NCBI RefSeq assembly: GCF_000006565.2
Contig: NC_031476.1
Coordinates: 2,814,458-2,878,457, forward strand
Source of the DNA: Toxoplasma gondii ME49
Taxonomy: Eukaryota; Apicomplexa; Conoidasida; Eucoccidiorida; Sarcocystidae
Direction of reading: 5' to 3'
Length of the DNA stretch: 64,000 nucleotides
Shown here piece by piece: positions 49,201 through 60,156 of this stretch. Under the pieces are notes generated by a model that saw only the letters and a program-made list of their open reading frames with translations, was not told the origin of the DNA and made no database searches. Numbering within the stretch: the stretch's first letter is position 1; each line of letters begins with the position of its first letter. The position numbers were made by a program, and so were the translations under genes.

Positions 49201-52200
49201 CTCCTCTCTCCTCTGTTCGCATGTGCCTCCTCGGCTCCTGTTCATTCATCTGCTAAGCCTTCAAGCCTGTTCGCCGTTTATCCTTTGCATTTACCAAGTT
49301 CATGCTATATCTTTACTGAAATAAAAGGCGTCTCTGCGTTTCTTCTGTCCCCGTCAGGTCTGCGTCGCTACAGGCTGACCGCGTGCTGTACGTGGTTGAC
49401 AGCGCACAAGACTCGCATTTTAAGCGCGTTTTTTCTCTCGCGCGTGCAGCTGGCATTGCCTCAGCGATCGGGGATGATCTGCGTGAAATGGGAGGAAAGA
49501 ACGGACAAGCCACTACCAAGACGGCGCCACAGCCGAGAGGGCCCCCAGACGGAGTGAAGGCCGAGGAAGGCGACGACGAGAGAAGCGCCTGGGGGGCGAG
49601 ACGTGGAGACGAGAAGGCAGGTGACGGAGGCATGGGTGTCTCCATATCTGTGTCGCGCTCAAGTGAGAGAGATGTCGAGAGAAAGGACGCCTTGGAACCC
49701 AGAGAGCAGCCGACCGTTGCCGGGAGAGAGCACCGTCGCCACGGCGGTGCATGCAAGAATCAATGCCTCCATCGAGACAGTCCAGGCACCCAACTCGAAC
49801 ATGTGATTGTTGGACTTGTGAAAAACACAGAGGGAACGAAGATGAAGTCGCGAGAAGGACAGGCACCGCATCTCGCCGGTCTTCTCCAGGACGCCATTCG
49901 CCATGCCGGTAAAACAGCGGAGTTGGAAATAATTCAAAAAACAATATCCAGAGATGCCCAGATTCGTTCTCCTTTCTGCATGGTGTATTTGGGGCTTCGA
50001 GGCCGAGTGAACCCGGGAGCATAATGAACGTAACATGACGGTTCTGGACAACGCTTTGAATTCAGCTTTTGTAGCAAAGATGTGTTGCCAGATGCTTTCA
50101 GATCTGTTCCACGTTAATCCAAGTTCCTCAGTCCACTTCTATCGTTTGGTTGTAGGAGTCGTGGGGAGTGTTGCGTTATGCTTCCTGCCAATGCATGTAC
50201 TTGTGGTGGTGGCATTTCAGAAATTGTCGCAGATGACCCCGGTTATCTCTGGTTGATGAATCCGTGAAGCGTAATGGGTTCTGTTTCTCCTGTGTATAGC
50301 ATCGTATCTATGTGCCGTGCCTTTTTGTCCTCGACTCGTTACCTGCATTGCGGCATTCCCTGTGCTTGTTTTCATGAGTGGAGTCGTAGCTGTCTTCATG
50401 GCGTAGGCACAGTTTCTGTCGCTGGTCGCGTCCCCTCGTAGAACGCCTTCAGGCTGTTTGTTGCGTCTTTGTCTGTGCATGCTTTTTCTTTGTTCCTATT
50501 CTCTCTTGACAGAAGGCAACCTTGGAAGACGGACAGACGATGGTCCACTCTCTGTCGCGCCGGATGCGGGGAGACCAGAGGATCGCCACACCAAGGCCCG
50601 GATCCTTGGTGAGTGTGGCTTTTTGTCTTTTTTGAAGTCGTCTCGCGGCCCGAGAAGCCTCGCGCATGCGCCCCAGCTCAGCCGGCGATGACACGCGGCA
50701 GCGAATCACTGACACCCAGGCACCCCTGTTTATAGAGTCATATCATGTGGTCTGCAACCGTTGTGTTCCGAGTACCAGCTTTGCACCGAGAGGGGCGGCG
50801 GCTGTCTATATCTGTTATGTGGAGTCGTAGCTTCTAGTAGTGTTTGAGTCCTTACTAGGACCGAGACGGGAAGTGTGTTTCAAAGCAAAGGGAAGTTCAG
50901 CCGGGACGTTCGCGCTGGTGACGATTCTGAAGCGCGTCGAAACGCTTCATGATAAAGAACATCAACCCCTTAAGCATTTTGTCGACACTTGTCTGTCTTG
51001 GCGGTGTGTCGCGACAGAAGTCACACATGTTCACTCAGACCTTCAGGGCAAAACCAATGACTCTTCAGGTCCGCATTGCTCGCTCATATAAGTCTTCCAT
51101 CAACACACACGCCATCTCCATTTAATGACCCCACCTACGCTACTCATTCCATATATATATATATATATATATATATGAAACGGTGGACGTGTCTTGAAGC
51201 AAAAGTCTATGTATGAGTAAATGATATATGGGTAAGTACATGTGGGAAGCCTTCCTGAAGCGGTGAAGGATGCAGTATTTAAATAGGGTTGCGTTGAACT
51301 TGTTTCAGAGAAAGGTGCTATGAAGTGTGTGGAACTGTACGTTTGTGACGTCTGCAGGCATTGCCGCCGTGAAATACGCAGAACTGAGTACAAGGCGAGA
51401 TGTCGATTATGTGTTCTCTCCTGAAAAAGTGCTAAGCCCCAAAGGCAACACGGCGCCTTATATTCTCTACTCGTTGGTGCGCGTGAAAGGCATTCTTCGC
51501 CGCGCCGGCTGGGCTGCTGGCATCCCATCCGAACTTCGGGGCAGTGAGTTTGTCGCACAAGCAAAAAACGGCAAAACGTTCGAGGATAATCGACCAGGTT
51601 TGGGTATTCCATGCCCTCAGCTGGGAACCTGGCCTGCTCGTTCAGTCTAGGACTTTTTTCACGTCTCTCCTCTGTTAGAACTTGAAAGTAACTGCAACAT
51701 GTCTTGACCTTGGGAGCGATAGTTCCAGGAACGGTGCAGACAGTGATAAAACATGGTCTGGACGACCGGCACCTCCGCGGCGTCGTGTGTTTTGACACTC
51801 GCAATGATAGATCGCAGTCGGCAGGGCGCTCTGGCACTTTTATAATTGTTGAAACGGGGACAATACGGGTCTCTTTTTGGCACACTGCATCCGCTGGCGT
51901 TTCTCCATGCGGTCGTGTCCTCTCAGAACCGAACCTGCTCTCCGACATGGTTTACCACCTCCACCGGAACGACCTTGATCGTCAGCTTGGTGTGCGGCTG
52001 CTGGGATTTGCGATTGCCATCGAAGACGCGATTCAGACACTGATGCCAAGCAAGCTGACAGCGTATCTGTATTCGGTGTGTTTGCTTTTTAATGCGTTCT
52101 ATGAAGAATGCGAAGTCACCAAAGCCACTGACGAGGGTCTCCGGCTGACAAGGCTCCTTCTCGTTCACGGGGTTCGACAGGTTTTGGAAAAATGCTTGGA

Positions 52201-52234
52201 TCTCCTCGGCATTCAAGCGGTTGAAACACTGTAA
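43279..52234 (+). CDS. argS: Arginyl-tRNA synthetase with long N-terminal extension, probably apicoplast
   Basis: Class I synthetase charging tRNA-Arg. Exons: 43279-44379, 44819-45006, 45428-45524, 45890-45996, 46670-47030, 47813-47944, 48523-49043, 49358-49908, 50513-50608, 51358-51543 and 51927-52234, 1215 aa against about 580 in bacteria. The first roughly 330 residues have no family match. They include a hydrophobic stretch ('[15 protein letters not shown]', about residues 34-48) and then a Ser/Arg-rich region, as in bipartite plastid leaders. The N-terminal tRNA-binding domain follows ('[20 protein letters not shown]'). Next come the HIGH-type site '[14 protein letters not shown]' (HVGH about 483-486), '[13 protein letters not shown]', '[13 protein letters not shown]', '[18 protein letters not shown]', the KMSKS-type 'KMKSR' (about 997-1001), '[11 protein letters not shown]', and a C-terminal DALR domain ending at 52234. 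Charged insertions sit after 'GDFG' and inside exons 7 and 8. Localisation is inferred. The exon 10 end (51543 or a later in-phase GT) is the least certain boundary. Confidence 0.94.
48340..48445. repeat. (TA)n microsatellite in ArgRS intron 6
   Basis: Two TA runs flanking TACATATA units between ArgRS exons 6 and 7, just before the exon 7 acceptor at 48522. Confidence 0.88.
51150..51178. repeat. (TA)n microsatellite in ArgRS intron 9
   Basis: An uninterrupted run of about 13-14 TA units in the intron between exons 9 and 10. Confidence 0.9.
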
Positions 52235-55200
52235 ACAGAGGGACCCCGTTTGACGGCCTCTGGGAGCCACGCCTTTAGAGGCCTGTCAATTTCTTTTGCA
52301 TCGCTTTGCACGTATCCTTTTCTCTGCATTTCCTCTTCCTTGTAGCGACCCAGAAAGATCTCATTTTATTTGACATCACTCAGCCTAAGCGTTTCGACTC
52401 AGTTGCACAGCCATTAGATAGCGGCTACCAATTCCGCGGTAGCAAGACCATTTTTATTCGCCTGCGTCTGGCAAGTCTTTTTCTGGAAAGCAGGCGACCG
52501 GTCTACACTCTTCTCGAGCCACCTGTTTGTCTACGACTCTTTGGCAATACATTTGGACACATCAGCCTCACACTGATCGGTTAGGTGGCGCGTTGACGTC
52601 GGAAATGAATCTTGGGTTGTTTTGCATCTCTGAGAAGCGAGTGAAATATTGGCACGGTCCACAACGGTTTCCTCTAGAAAGGAACTGCTGAAATAGGATG
52701 GAGCACTCAAAAGAAAAAACGGTCAGAACGCGGGAGGGGAACTCCGGACGGAACACTGAAGAGAAACAGCGGACAAACAGGTGGAGAGAGACTACCGGCG
52801 GAACAACGAAGAGAAAACACGAACAGCTGAGGGGGATATATTGCAGCTCTGCACACTCTGCCGTCCACGTTTTTTCCTCCTGAATCGATATGAGCCGGCA
52901 CAAACCCAAGTCTCATTTTTCTCGGCGGCATACGCTCACAGCTCCCCTGTCCGTTGGACAGAATGTCTGCAACGGCAGAGAGGGGGAAAAGAGCCCAAGA
53001 AGAAACTAGCAGAACGTTCTGCAGCGACGACAACCGGGAATGGGAGGGTCATGGTCCACTACAATAGGAAACGCTTGCTCCGAAATCGCCGGGGAAAGGA
53101 TTTCTGTCGCGGTGTCACGTTACTGCACGCGATATTGGCACATGCGTACGGCGAGTAATTGTCCTTATCTGTCTCTCTTTTCTCTTTTCGGAAACGCTAT
53201 TTACATAGATAGAGAGCTGTAAATACGCAAGTAGGAGAAGGTAACTACGGTCGGCGACCGCCTGGACTGCCTATCTGATTGGCCGTGGCTTTTGCCCAGA
53301 TGCACCGTCTGCGTCTGCGCAGGTTCTCGGTATCGTTTTGGACGTCCTTGAATTACCAGATAGATTGACCGACGTGCTTATGTAAACACCTGCGAACCCG
53401 CGTACGTTTTCCAAGTTCGCCAGCGGTGAGCGGAGGCGTTGAGCATGAAACGTGTAGCTCGTTCCATTCTAAAGGATCTACGGGTTCGGCCGTGGCATCA
53501 GTCATTGTGCTGCTCGTGGCAGCGAAGTGACAACAACTGTTGCGTCACACATTTGCTTGCACACAAGTTACAACACAGCAGATACGCACCATCTCCTGAT
53601 TCTGTTCGTCTCTGTTTTCTCCTTTTAGGCGTTTAGAACCGCAGGCTACAAACCTGTTTCACTCGAAACACCTTGTGCCGGGAGTTTCTATGGCACACAA
53701 CGAAGAGCAGTTTTTTCCTCATTAAGCGTCCTGTTCGTTTGCCGGTGAATCGAGTGTTAACGTCTGTGAACATGAAAATGGATGCATGCCAAATAGTTCC
53801 AATATTTTGCAATCTTGCTGTGTTTGAGTTCTTGACGCACGCACAGGAGCATCGGGGATATTTTTGTGATTAATTATGTCCCTTCGTTGCGTGAAGGTAG
53901 TGCATCTTCGCCTTTCTCGTGCGTGAACGACTGAATTTGTCGCTGCAAATTTTCCTTATAACCGTTTTTGTGTGGCATGCTGTTGTCTCGGAGTGCGATT
54001 GGTGCACGGGTGTGAGGTGGTCAGATTTGCTACGTGCATAACTGGCGAATTCTAACCTGCCACTGCCTCACGTTCAGGACTCGAACGGTTGTTCCTATTG
54101 TAGCTTTTCTTTGTGGGCCTCGTTCGTCGTTCTTCTGCGTGCTTCCGCTGTCTCTCGTCCCTCCCCACGTTTCCTTCTGTTTTCTTTTTCCCGCTTCAGT
54201 CTCTTCCTGGTTCGCCTCCTTTCTCCCCTGCTGCGATGCTCTTTGTCTCTCACTTCGTGCTCGCCTTCTGCTTCGTATTGTTCTCGCCACGGGCATGTTT
54301 AACCTTCTCGGTGTTCAGTCGGCAGTCTCTTAGATGTGGGCGGTAAAGAAAAGCAATGAAATAGAGGCGTACCCGTGTTGTGGAGGGACAAGGCTGAGGT
54401 CAGATGTTTCTAATGATTCTGGCGCGAGGTCTCGGTGGGATGGGTCCGCGTATTGGTTGCAGAACATGCATGCCCATGGCACTGAAAATCATGGAGCAAC
54501 TTAAAGCAGGATTTGTTTGTGTTTAGAACATCTGCGAGTGCGGGAAGATTAATAGTAAATGTCTACTGAATACGGATCCTCCTCAAAGCAGCCACTGTCT
54601 GTTAGCCAGCAGGACTCGGCCTCCGGAAGAGCTCTACAAGGCTCTTCGGACACGCCAGGTACAGTGGTTACTCCAGTGGCATGTATGTGTGTCGTAATTC
54701 CTCTACGCAGAAAGATATGGAGAGACGGTCATAGAAGAGGCAGAGACGGGGGTATCGCATATGTGGCTACATGTGCGGACAGGTTGAATACACAGACAAC
54801 CGTAACGTGCTTTAAATGCGCTGAAGGCATCATCTTCACTCTTGCCTGCATGCATGCAAGTCACAATCATACCACATGCCTGTGTAAGTCCTTCTTCCGA
54901 AATGCGCGTAATAAAACAATTAGCGCCGTCTCCTCGTCGGCACCGGTTTGACCAACACTTGTACAGAGATCAACATATTTGACCCAAGCCAACGTTTATG
55001 TGACCGGTCCATATCGCATCGCGTCGCTGGACTCCCGGGTGGTTGGTGAAGATGCTTCACAGCCGAATAGAAGCGGGCATTGAGGACCTCGTCTCTTCAC
55101 TTGCCTCCGAGGTACGCAAGTATAATTCGTAACTCTCAAGAAGCCAGACGGGGTCCACCAAATTTGTGGCAGTCGGCGAAGCGCTTCAAGGCTCTTCCGG

Positions 55201-55347
55201 AAATTGGAGCAGCTCCTAGCAGAAGAGCAGAAACGGATGTGTGGTACGAGATGGATGTCCTGGCTCCGCTATCAACAAGGGAAGAAGTGTCAGCTAACGG
55301 GTCAATGACACGTCTCAGTAGAAGCAAGCTGTACACGAAACCGCTTT
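52235..55347. other. Tail-to-tail intergenic region, ArgRS / secreted protein
   Basis: About 3.1 kb. It should hold two 3' UTRs. A weak imperfect repeat with GGAACNNNGAAGAGAAA units is near 52735-52815. A TC-rich stretch on the + strand is near 54100-54280. A possible small + strand gene at 54559-55463 is discussed under findings and is not supported well enough to call. Otherwise nothing is recognised. Confidence 0.5.
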
Positions 55348-58300
55348 TCATCGCGGTTTGTGACAAACATCACGCACTGTACCCTTGTTCAGCGGAGGAC
55401 AGACCACGACTTCACAGTGACACGAATAAAATGTTTTTCTGTTGCAGCATGACTGCGTTGTGAAAGCGAAACTCTGAAGGGTGTGCGCAGCACTGCCATC
55501 CCGTTCCGGCTTCGGTTTGCTCCACAACTCGACGCAACGTTCACTATCCCTTACCATTTCCAAACTTACCTCGTCACTGTCATTCTGTTCAGAAGGAGCT
55601 TGGAATTCATCGTCCTCTGCTAGACACCGATCGAGGAGGTCCCATCTGTTGTCCCTGATCACTTGTACAGCCACTCGAGCTCGTTGTCGGGTCATGATGA
55701 TGAACTTCAAAACCAGCCCCTCTAGCGCCTCTTCTGCCTTTGTCAAGGTCTCCTTGTTAAGTACACCAGAATTGCACAACGCACCCGCGAGTATGTCCTC
55801 CGCTTCCTGTGCCGCCGCCCCCAAACGGGCCACGAGATTCGTACGAAGTGTCACTGCCCGAGGACTAGGATCGTGAAGAAGATTTATTAATGCTTTTCCT
55901 GCGACAAGCCTTTGTTCTGTTAAGCTGACCCGCAAGGCATCGAGTACGTCCAGTAGCTGCATCGTTGCCCGCGAATGGGGACTAGTGTCTGGCCTGCCTT
56001 CTGCCTGACCGCCGGTGGCTGTCTGTCCCCCCTCTGCCCCGGAGCTCGTTTCCACGCTTTCACTACTTGTTAAGGGTGCCGCACTGGCCTGGCTGTCTGG
56101 AGGTGCAGCCGCTGCAGCCGCTGCAGCCGCTGCAGCCGCTTCTGGCGAATGGGTCGAAGTTTCGCTTTGCTGCGATGAGGACTCGAGAGCCTGAGCAGTC
56201 TGTGCGGGCAGCCTTGCCTTTATGGCAGCATGAAGAACTTTACGCGCAGCTGGGCGATGTGAGATAAAATATGTTCGAAACATAAGTCTATTCGCTCGGT
56301 CGCGTCTGGATTTCCTCTCCAACCGGTAATCCTCGAGCCACAGCACAAGGCGCCGCAGTTCTCTCCACCCTTTGTGTAACTGCTCAATCTTATCGACTTC
56401 CTCAGCACTCAATTCATCCCCAGTGGCAGCTTCCTTGCGTAGTTGAATCAACTTCAATGATGCCTGTACTTCTTTCAGAGTTCTCTCCAACGCCTTCCGC
56501 AATGTCGTTGCCTTGTTCAAACAATCGACCTGGTAACGCAGTGCGTATTCTATGGTTTTGGAATCTTGAGGCGTCCAACGTTCCTCGGCTTCTGCGTCCT
56601 CGAGCTTCACAAGGGACACGTTGTCTGGATCTGACTCCTCTAGTTTATAAAAACCCATCTTTGCTGGATCAACGACCTCCGCTTGGCCTATTAGAGAGGC
56701 TGTCATATCAATCAATTTTTGCAGGCGCTGACGACGAGCTTCTTGATCCGTTTCCAGTGACGTCGAGAACGTCCCTACACTTTCCGACAGGTGTGTTTCA
56801 TCGCTGGGCGACGGAGAAACATGATGGTGCGGTGAAGCTCGCCGACCCTCGGCATGGGAAGCATGACCCTTTCTTGAGGCTTTATGCGATCTTTTCTTCG
56901 TTCCAACCGCTTTCTCGCTTGGCACTTTTGGCCTTGCGCCACCGACCGCCTCAGACGAAGGCCGTGGCTCCGCCGCTGGCGTCGGAGCCTTACTAGGAAG
57001 TGACGCATCGCTTTTTTCCTCCTTCTGTTCTTGACTATGTTCTTTCTCCGTGTGCGTTTGCTGTTCTTGGCCCTTGACTCCCGCCGCGGCCACAGATGCA
57101 TGCTGACCGGCACCCGACTCACTCGTATCTCGGGGCCCTGCCGCAGCTCTGTGAGGTGATTCAGGACCTTGGGGAGGAGTCGGATCCTGCTTGCCGTCTT
57201 CGCCTCCCTTAGGTCTATCTCCCTGCATGGCGTGTCGGCTGAGCCTTTTCTTCCCCCCTCTCGCGTCCCGCCGTCTAGCTCCTGCGGTCGTAGGTGTAGT
57301 GACGGATGCCTCAGCGACCCCTCCAGGCGGCGCGCTTTCCGCCGCGCCCGTGTCTACAGACGCTACTTCACTGACGGCCTCTGCCTCGCCAGAGTCGCCC
57401 GCAGTGGCCTGGCCACGTTCCGAGTCGCCTGTCGGAGAGTTTGAAACCGAGCGTCGATCTGGCGACGAGTGCCTCGAGTCGTCGGCACCGCTGGTTGCAG
57501 CGGGCGGTTGCTGCCTACCAGCTGCCGGCTCCTGCTGCGGAGGCGCATCTGCTTCTCCCCTCTGTTCTGCGGTCACGTCTGGTGAAGGGGTTGGCTTCTG
57601 GGTCTGATCAAACCCAGTGTCAGGTGAAGTTTGCGGTAACGGCGTACACTCTATCGGAGTCGGCTCAGGACCTGGTGGCTCTTTGGAACTTTCTTCCGCT
57701 TTCGGGTGTGCGGCCACCGCCATAGGGGAAGAGGGCTTCTTTTTCAGTTCTGCTTCGGTGGCCTTCCTCGTGTCGCGGTCGCCCTCTCCATGTGTGTCGA
57801 CGGGTGCGGTGACAGGCGGTTGAGGTTCCTTCTCTCTTGCACCATCCTTGCCGTGACCATCGCCGTGTGATCGGCGGCGGGGCCGAGCTGGACCTGCGGC
57901 TTGTTCGCGCCTCGCAGGAAGTTTTCCGGATCGCGACGGCTTCCGTACACCGCCACCGGATTCTGGACGGTAAGAAATCGTCGGTCCTCTCGTCGAAGGC
58001 ATCCCCGATTCAGATGAGCGATACCTCGCGTATCCTAGCGCAAGACCAGTAGGGCCATGTGTAGGCTCAGACAACCGAACGACCCCCCTGGAAATTGCAG
58101 TCCCCACTTGGCGACGGCGGGCCGGCTTCCTGGATGAACCAACGCGGGGTTGCTCAGGCCTAGGTAACCCGGGGCGGGGACTCGCTGCACTTGAGGACTC
58201 TACAGGATATGGGGCCTTGACTTGTGCTTCTCCGGGGGTGGGGGCTGCCGTGGACGTTGCTGTCGCCTCGCCATTGGTCCCCTCGCTTGCGGTCTTTGAT

Positions 58301-60081
58301 TCCCACGGAGCGGACACCAACGGTTTCACCACCCCCTCCGGAGGAGCCGATAGGCGGCCGGTCCCCCCGACCACGGGCGCTTGCGTTCCCTTCCTACTCC
58401 AAACAGGTGCACTTACTTCACGCCCAGTCCAAGGCCCAGCAGCTGTCTGTGCGTATGTTAAACGCCGCGTTGGTTTCGGACTGTCGTCGAGGCTGTCTTG
58501 GCTCAACGTCAGCCTTTCATGAGTTGACGAAGGTGTCACCGTTCCAGAAAACTTCAAATGAGTGGTGAGTGAAGGGTCGGGCAATTTGTCCGGCGCTTCT
58601 GAATCCTTTTCAGCCAAAACGGACGGCACGTGATGTTCTGGAGGCGGTGCCGAAACTGCCCTGGGTTGCCCGGGAGTAGCCGGCGCGAATCGTTCAAACG
58701 ACGCTACGCCTTCTGGGGTGGGACTATAGAGATGAGTGGGTGTCTGGGTGGAAGCATCGCGCCTCTCGGGCAGCGTCGGCGCCAGTTGGATCTCCGTCTC
58801 TGTTTGTATTTGGGCATCGCGGTACAAATCCGAAAGACCTAGTGGCTGAGGGGGTTCTGACGGCGGAGAATATCGTCGACGAGGGGCCGCCGCCAGCGAC
58901 TCGCGAGCAAAACTCTCCCCCCATGTATACAGTGATCTGGCGCCTGCATCCTGTTGATCGACACCGCGAAACGGACTGGGCAACCACAGTGAAAAGTCTC
59001 CGGGCGCAAGGAAAGGCCCCCTCTCGTCCTGTGGGGGTTGTTGGACAGCCAGTTGCCATAGCGGCACGGATCTTCGTTCAGCTCCAACAGTTTTCGGGAA
59101 AGGGACTCGCAAACTGTCAGGAGGAAGCTCACGTGGTCCTAAGGTCGTCCCAGCATGACTCGAAGTCACTCTAGGTGGTGCCACCGGCCATACGCGGGGA
59201 TCACGAACACCTGCACCGGCAACAGCGGGTGGCTGTGAATCGCCAGGACCTCCAGGGTAATTCGACTGTGTTGGCTGAGACAGTCTGGACGGTCTCGCGC
59301 GTCCGGAGACTCCTTGAGAACCTGAATGATATACCTGTGAACGGCCATCAAACCGAGGGAAGGATGGGGCAGCAGGCCTGCTGGGCAGGAGCATGCCAGT
59401 GTCCCGTTGGGTCAGTCCTGGGAATCGGGCTGTCGGCGTCTGCACGCCGCGTGAATACGCTGAAAGAGTTTGGGAAGCCATAGAAGCCTTAGTGCCGCGT
59501 CTATCAACTGGCGGCCGAAATTGCATGCGTGGTCCCCTCTCAATCTGAGGCGGCTGTAGGCGAGGTTGACCTGCGCTCCGCGGGCGACCGTCAGTAGGTC
59601 GAGTACCGTCTGGAGGATCTGGCCCCCTCCTCGTTTGCTGTATGGAGCTTAAGATGTTGTGTGCCCATTGCAAGGTTGTCGCAACCTGTTGAAGGAGCGT
59701 TGCAATGGACGAGTCAGAGACGCCTTGAGGCGGTGGGAGTCCGCCAGGTGGCACCTGCAACCGCGGTCGGTAGTTTCCACCACTCCTGGAAGGCCCCAGG
59801 CCTGACGAATGTCCACGGCGGTCGTGGCCGCTAGGCGGATCGCCACCTGACAGTCGCCTTGAGGGGGTTTGTTCATTGTGCTGCAATGTTAATGCCCCTT
59901 CACGCATTTGCTCCCGTGTTCGAGGGGTGATTGCGTCGGTGGCATCTTCGACATCCGAGGCGCCACAAACCGCTACTGACCAAACGATGCAGCACGCAAT
60001 TCCAAATGTTAATACTGAAAGGATAACACTCGCGAAAAGCGGAATTGCTGCCGAGTGAGGTCCGGTGACTTTGCGTGACAT
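55348..60081 (-). CDS. Secreted, largely disordered protein with TEXEL-like motif; candidate dense-granule protein
   Basis: One uninterrupted frame. The most likely start is ATG 60081 (1577 aa), because a hydrophobic signal sequence ('PLFASVILSVLTFGIACCIV', residues 14-33, with likely cleavage near Ala41) follows directly. An in-frame ATG at 60156 adds 25 residues in front. RRLSG at about residues 75-79, roughly 35 residues after the signal, fits the RRLxx motif cut by the Golgi protease ASP5 in exported Toxoplasma proteins. Residues about 80-1130 are rich in Pro, Ser, Gln, Glu and Arg and look disordered. About 1150-1350 is helical, with Leu/Glu/Lys heptad-like stretches ('LRKALERTLKEVQASLKLIQ', 'ELRRLVLWLEDYRLERKSRR'). 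A 12-Ala run follows, then a second helical region. The last roughly 35 residues are Cys-rich and may be missing if an intron lies near the 3' end. I recognise no known gene. The function is unknown; the secretion route is inferred. Confidence 0.72.
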   Translation of the reverse strand: MSRKVTGPHSAAIPLFASVILSVLTFGIACCIVWSVAVCGASDVEDATDAITPRTREQMREGALTLQHNEQTPSRRLSGGDPPSGHDRRGHSSGLGPSRSGGNYRPRLQVPPGGLPPPQGVSDSSIATLLQQVATTLQWAHNILSSIQQTRRGPDPPDGTRPTDGRPRSAGQPRLQPPQIERGPRMQFRPPVDRRGTKASMASQTLSAYSRGVQTPTARFPGLTQRDTGMLLPSRPAAPSFPRFDGRSQVYHSGSQGVSGRARPSRLSQPTQSNYPGGPGDSQPPAVAGAGVRDPRVWPVAPPRVTSSHAGTTLGPRELPPDSLRVPFPKTVGAERRSVPLWQLAVQQPPQDERGPFLAPGDFSLWLPSPFRGVDQQDAGARSLYTWGESFARESLAAAPRRRYSPPSEPPQPLGLSDLYRDAQIQTETEIQLAPTLPERRDASTQTPTHLYSPTPEGVASFERFAPATPGQPRAVSAPPPEHHVPSVLAEKDSEAPDKLPDPSLTTHLKFSGTVTPSSTHERLTLSQDSLDDSPKPTRRLTYAQTAAGPWTGREVSAPVWSRKGTQAPVVGGTGRLSAPPEGVVKPLVSAPWESKTASEGTNGEATATSTAAPTPGEAQVKAPYPVESSSAASPRPGLPRPEQPRVGSSRKPARRRQVGTAISRGVVRLSEPTHGPTGLALGYARYRSSESGMPSTRGPTISYRPESGGGVRKPSRSGKLPARREQAAGPARPRRRSHGDGHGKDGAREKEPQPPVTAPVDTHGEGDRDTRKATEAELKKKPSSPMAVAAHPKAEESSKEPPGPEPTPIECTPLPQTSPDTGFDQTQKPTPSPDVTAEQRGEADAPPQQEPAAGRQQPPAATSGADDSRHSSPDRRSVSNSPTGDSERGQATAGDSGEAEAVSEVASVDTGAAESAPPGGVAEASVTTPTTAGARRRDARGGKKRLSRHAMQGDRPKGGEDGKQDPTPPQGPESPHRAAAGPRDTSESGAGQHASVAAAGVKGQEQQTHTEKEHSQEQKEEKSDASLPSKAPTPAAEPRPSSEAVGGARPKVPSEKAVGTKKRSHKASRKGHASHAEGRRASPHHHVSPSPSDETHLSESVGTFSTSLETDQEARRQRLQKLIDMTASLIGQAEVVDPAKMGFYKLEESDPDNVSLVKLEDAEAEERWTPQDSKTIEYALRYQVDCLNKATTLRKALERTLKEVQASLKLIQLRKEAATGDELSAEEVDKIEQLHKGWRELRRLVLWLEDYRLERKSRRDRANRLMFRTYFISHRPAARKVLHAAIKARLPAQTAQALESSSQQSETSTHSPEAAAAAAAAAAAAPPDSQASAAPLTSSESVETSSGAEGGQTATGGQAEGRPDTSPHSRATMQLLDVLDALRVSLTEQRLVAGKALINLLHDPSPRAVTLRTNLVARLGAAAQEAEDILAGALCNSGVLNKETLTKAEEALEGLVLKFIIMTRQRARVAVQVIRDNRWDLLDRCLAEDDEFQAPSEQNDSDEVSLEMVRDSERCVELWSKPKPERDGSAAHTLQSFAFTTQSCCNRKTFYSCHCEVVVCPPLNKGTVRDVCHKPR
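56104..56140 (-). repeat. 9-bp tandem repeat coding poly-Ala in the secreted protein
   Basis: Four copies of CAGCCGCTG (+ strand) encode a 12-alanine run in the minus-strand protein, between its two predicted helical regions. The frame is kept whatever the copy number. Confidence 0.9.
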
Positions 60082-60156
60082 TTTCACGGGAAGGCAGTGG
60101 CGGGGACTCAAGTGGTATGCCTCCTGATCGTATGGGTGCTGAGCGAGCAGCCACAT

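Noticed and set aside
51100..51948. 282-codon minus-strand open frame
   Set aside because: Antisense to ArgRS exon 10 and its introns, and it runs through a TA microsatellite.
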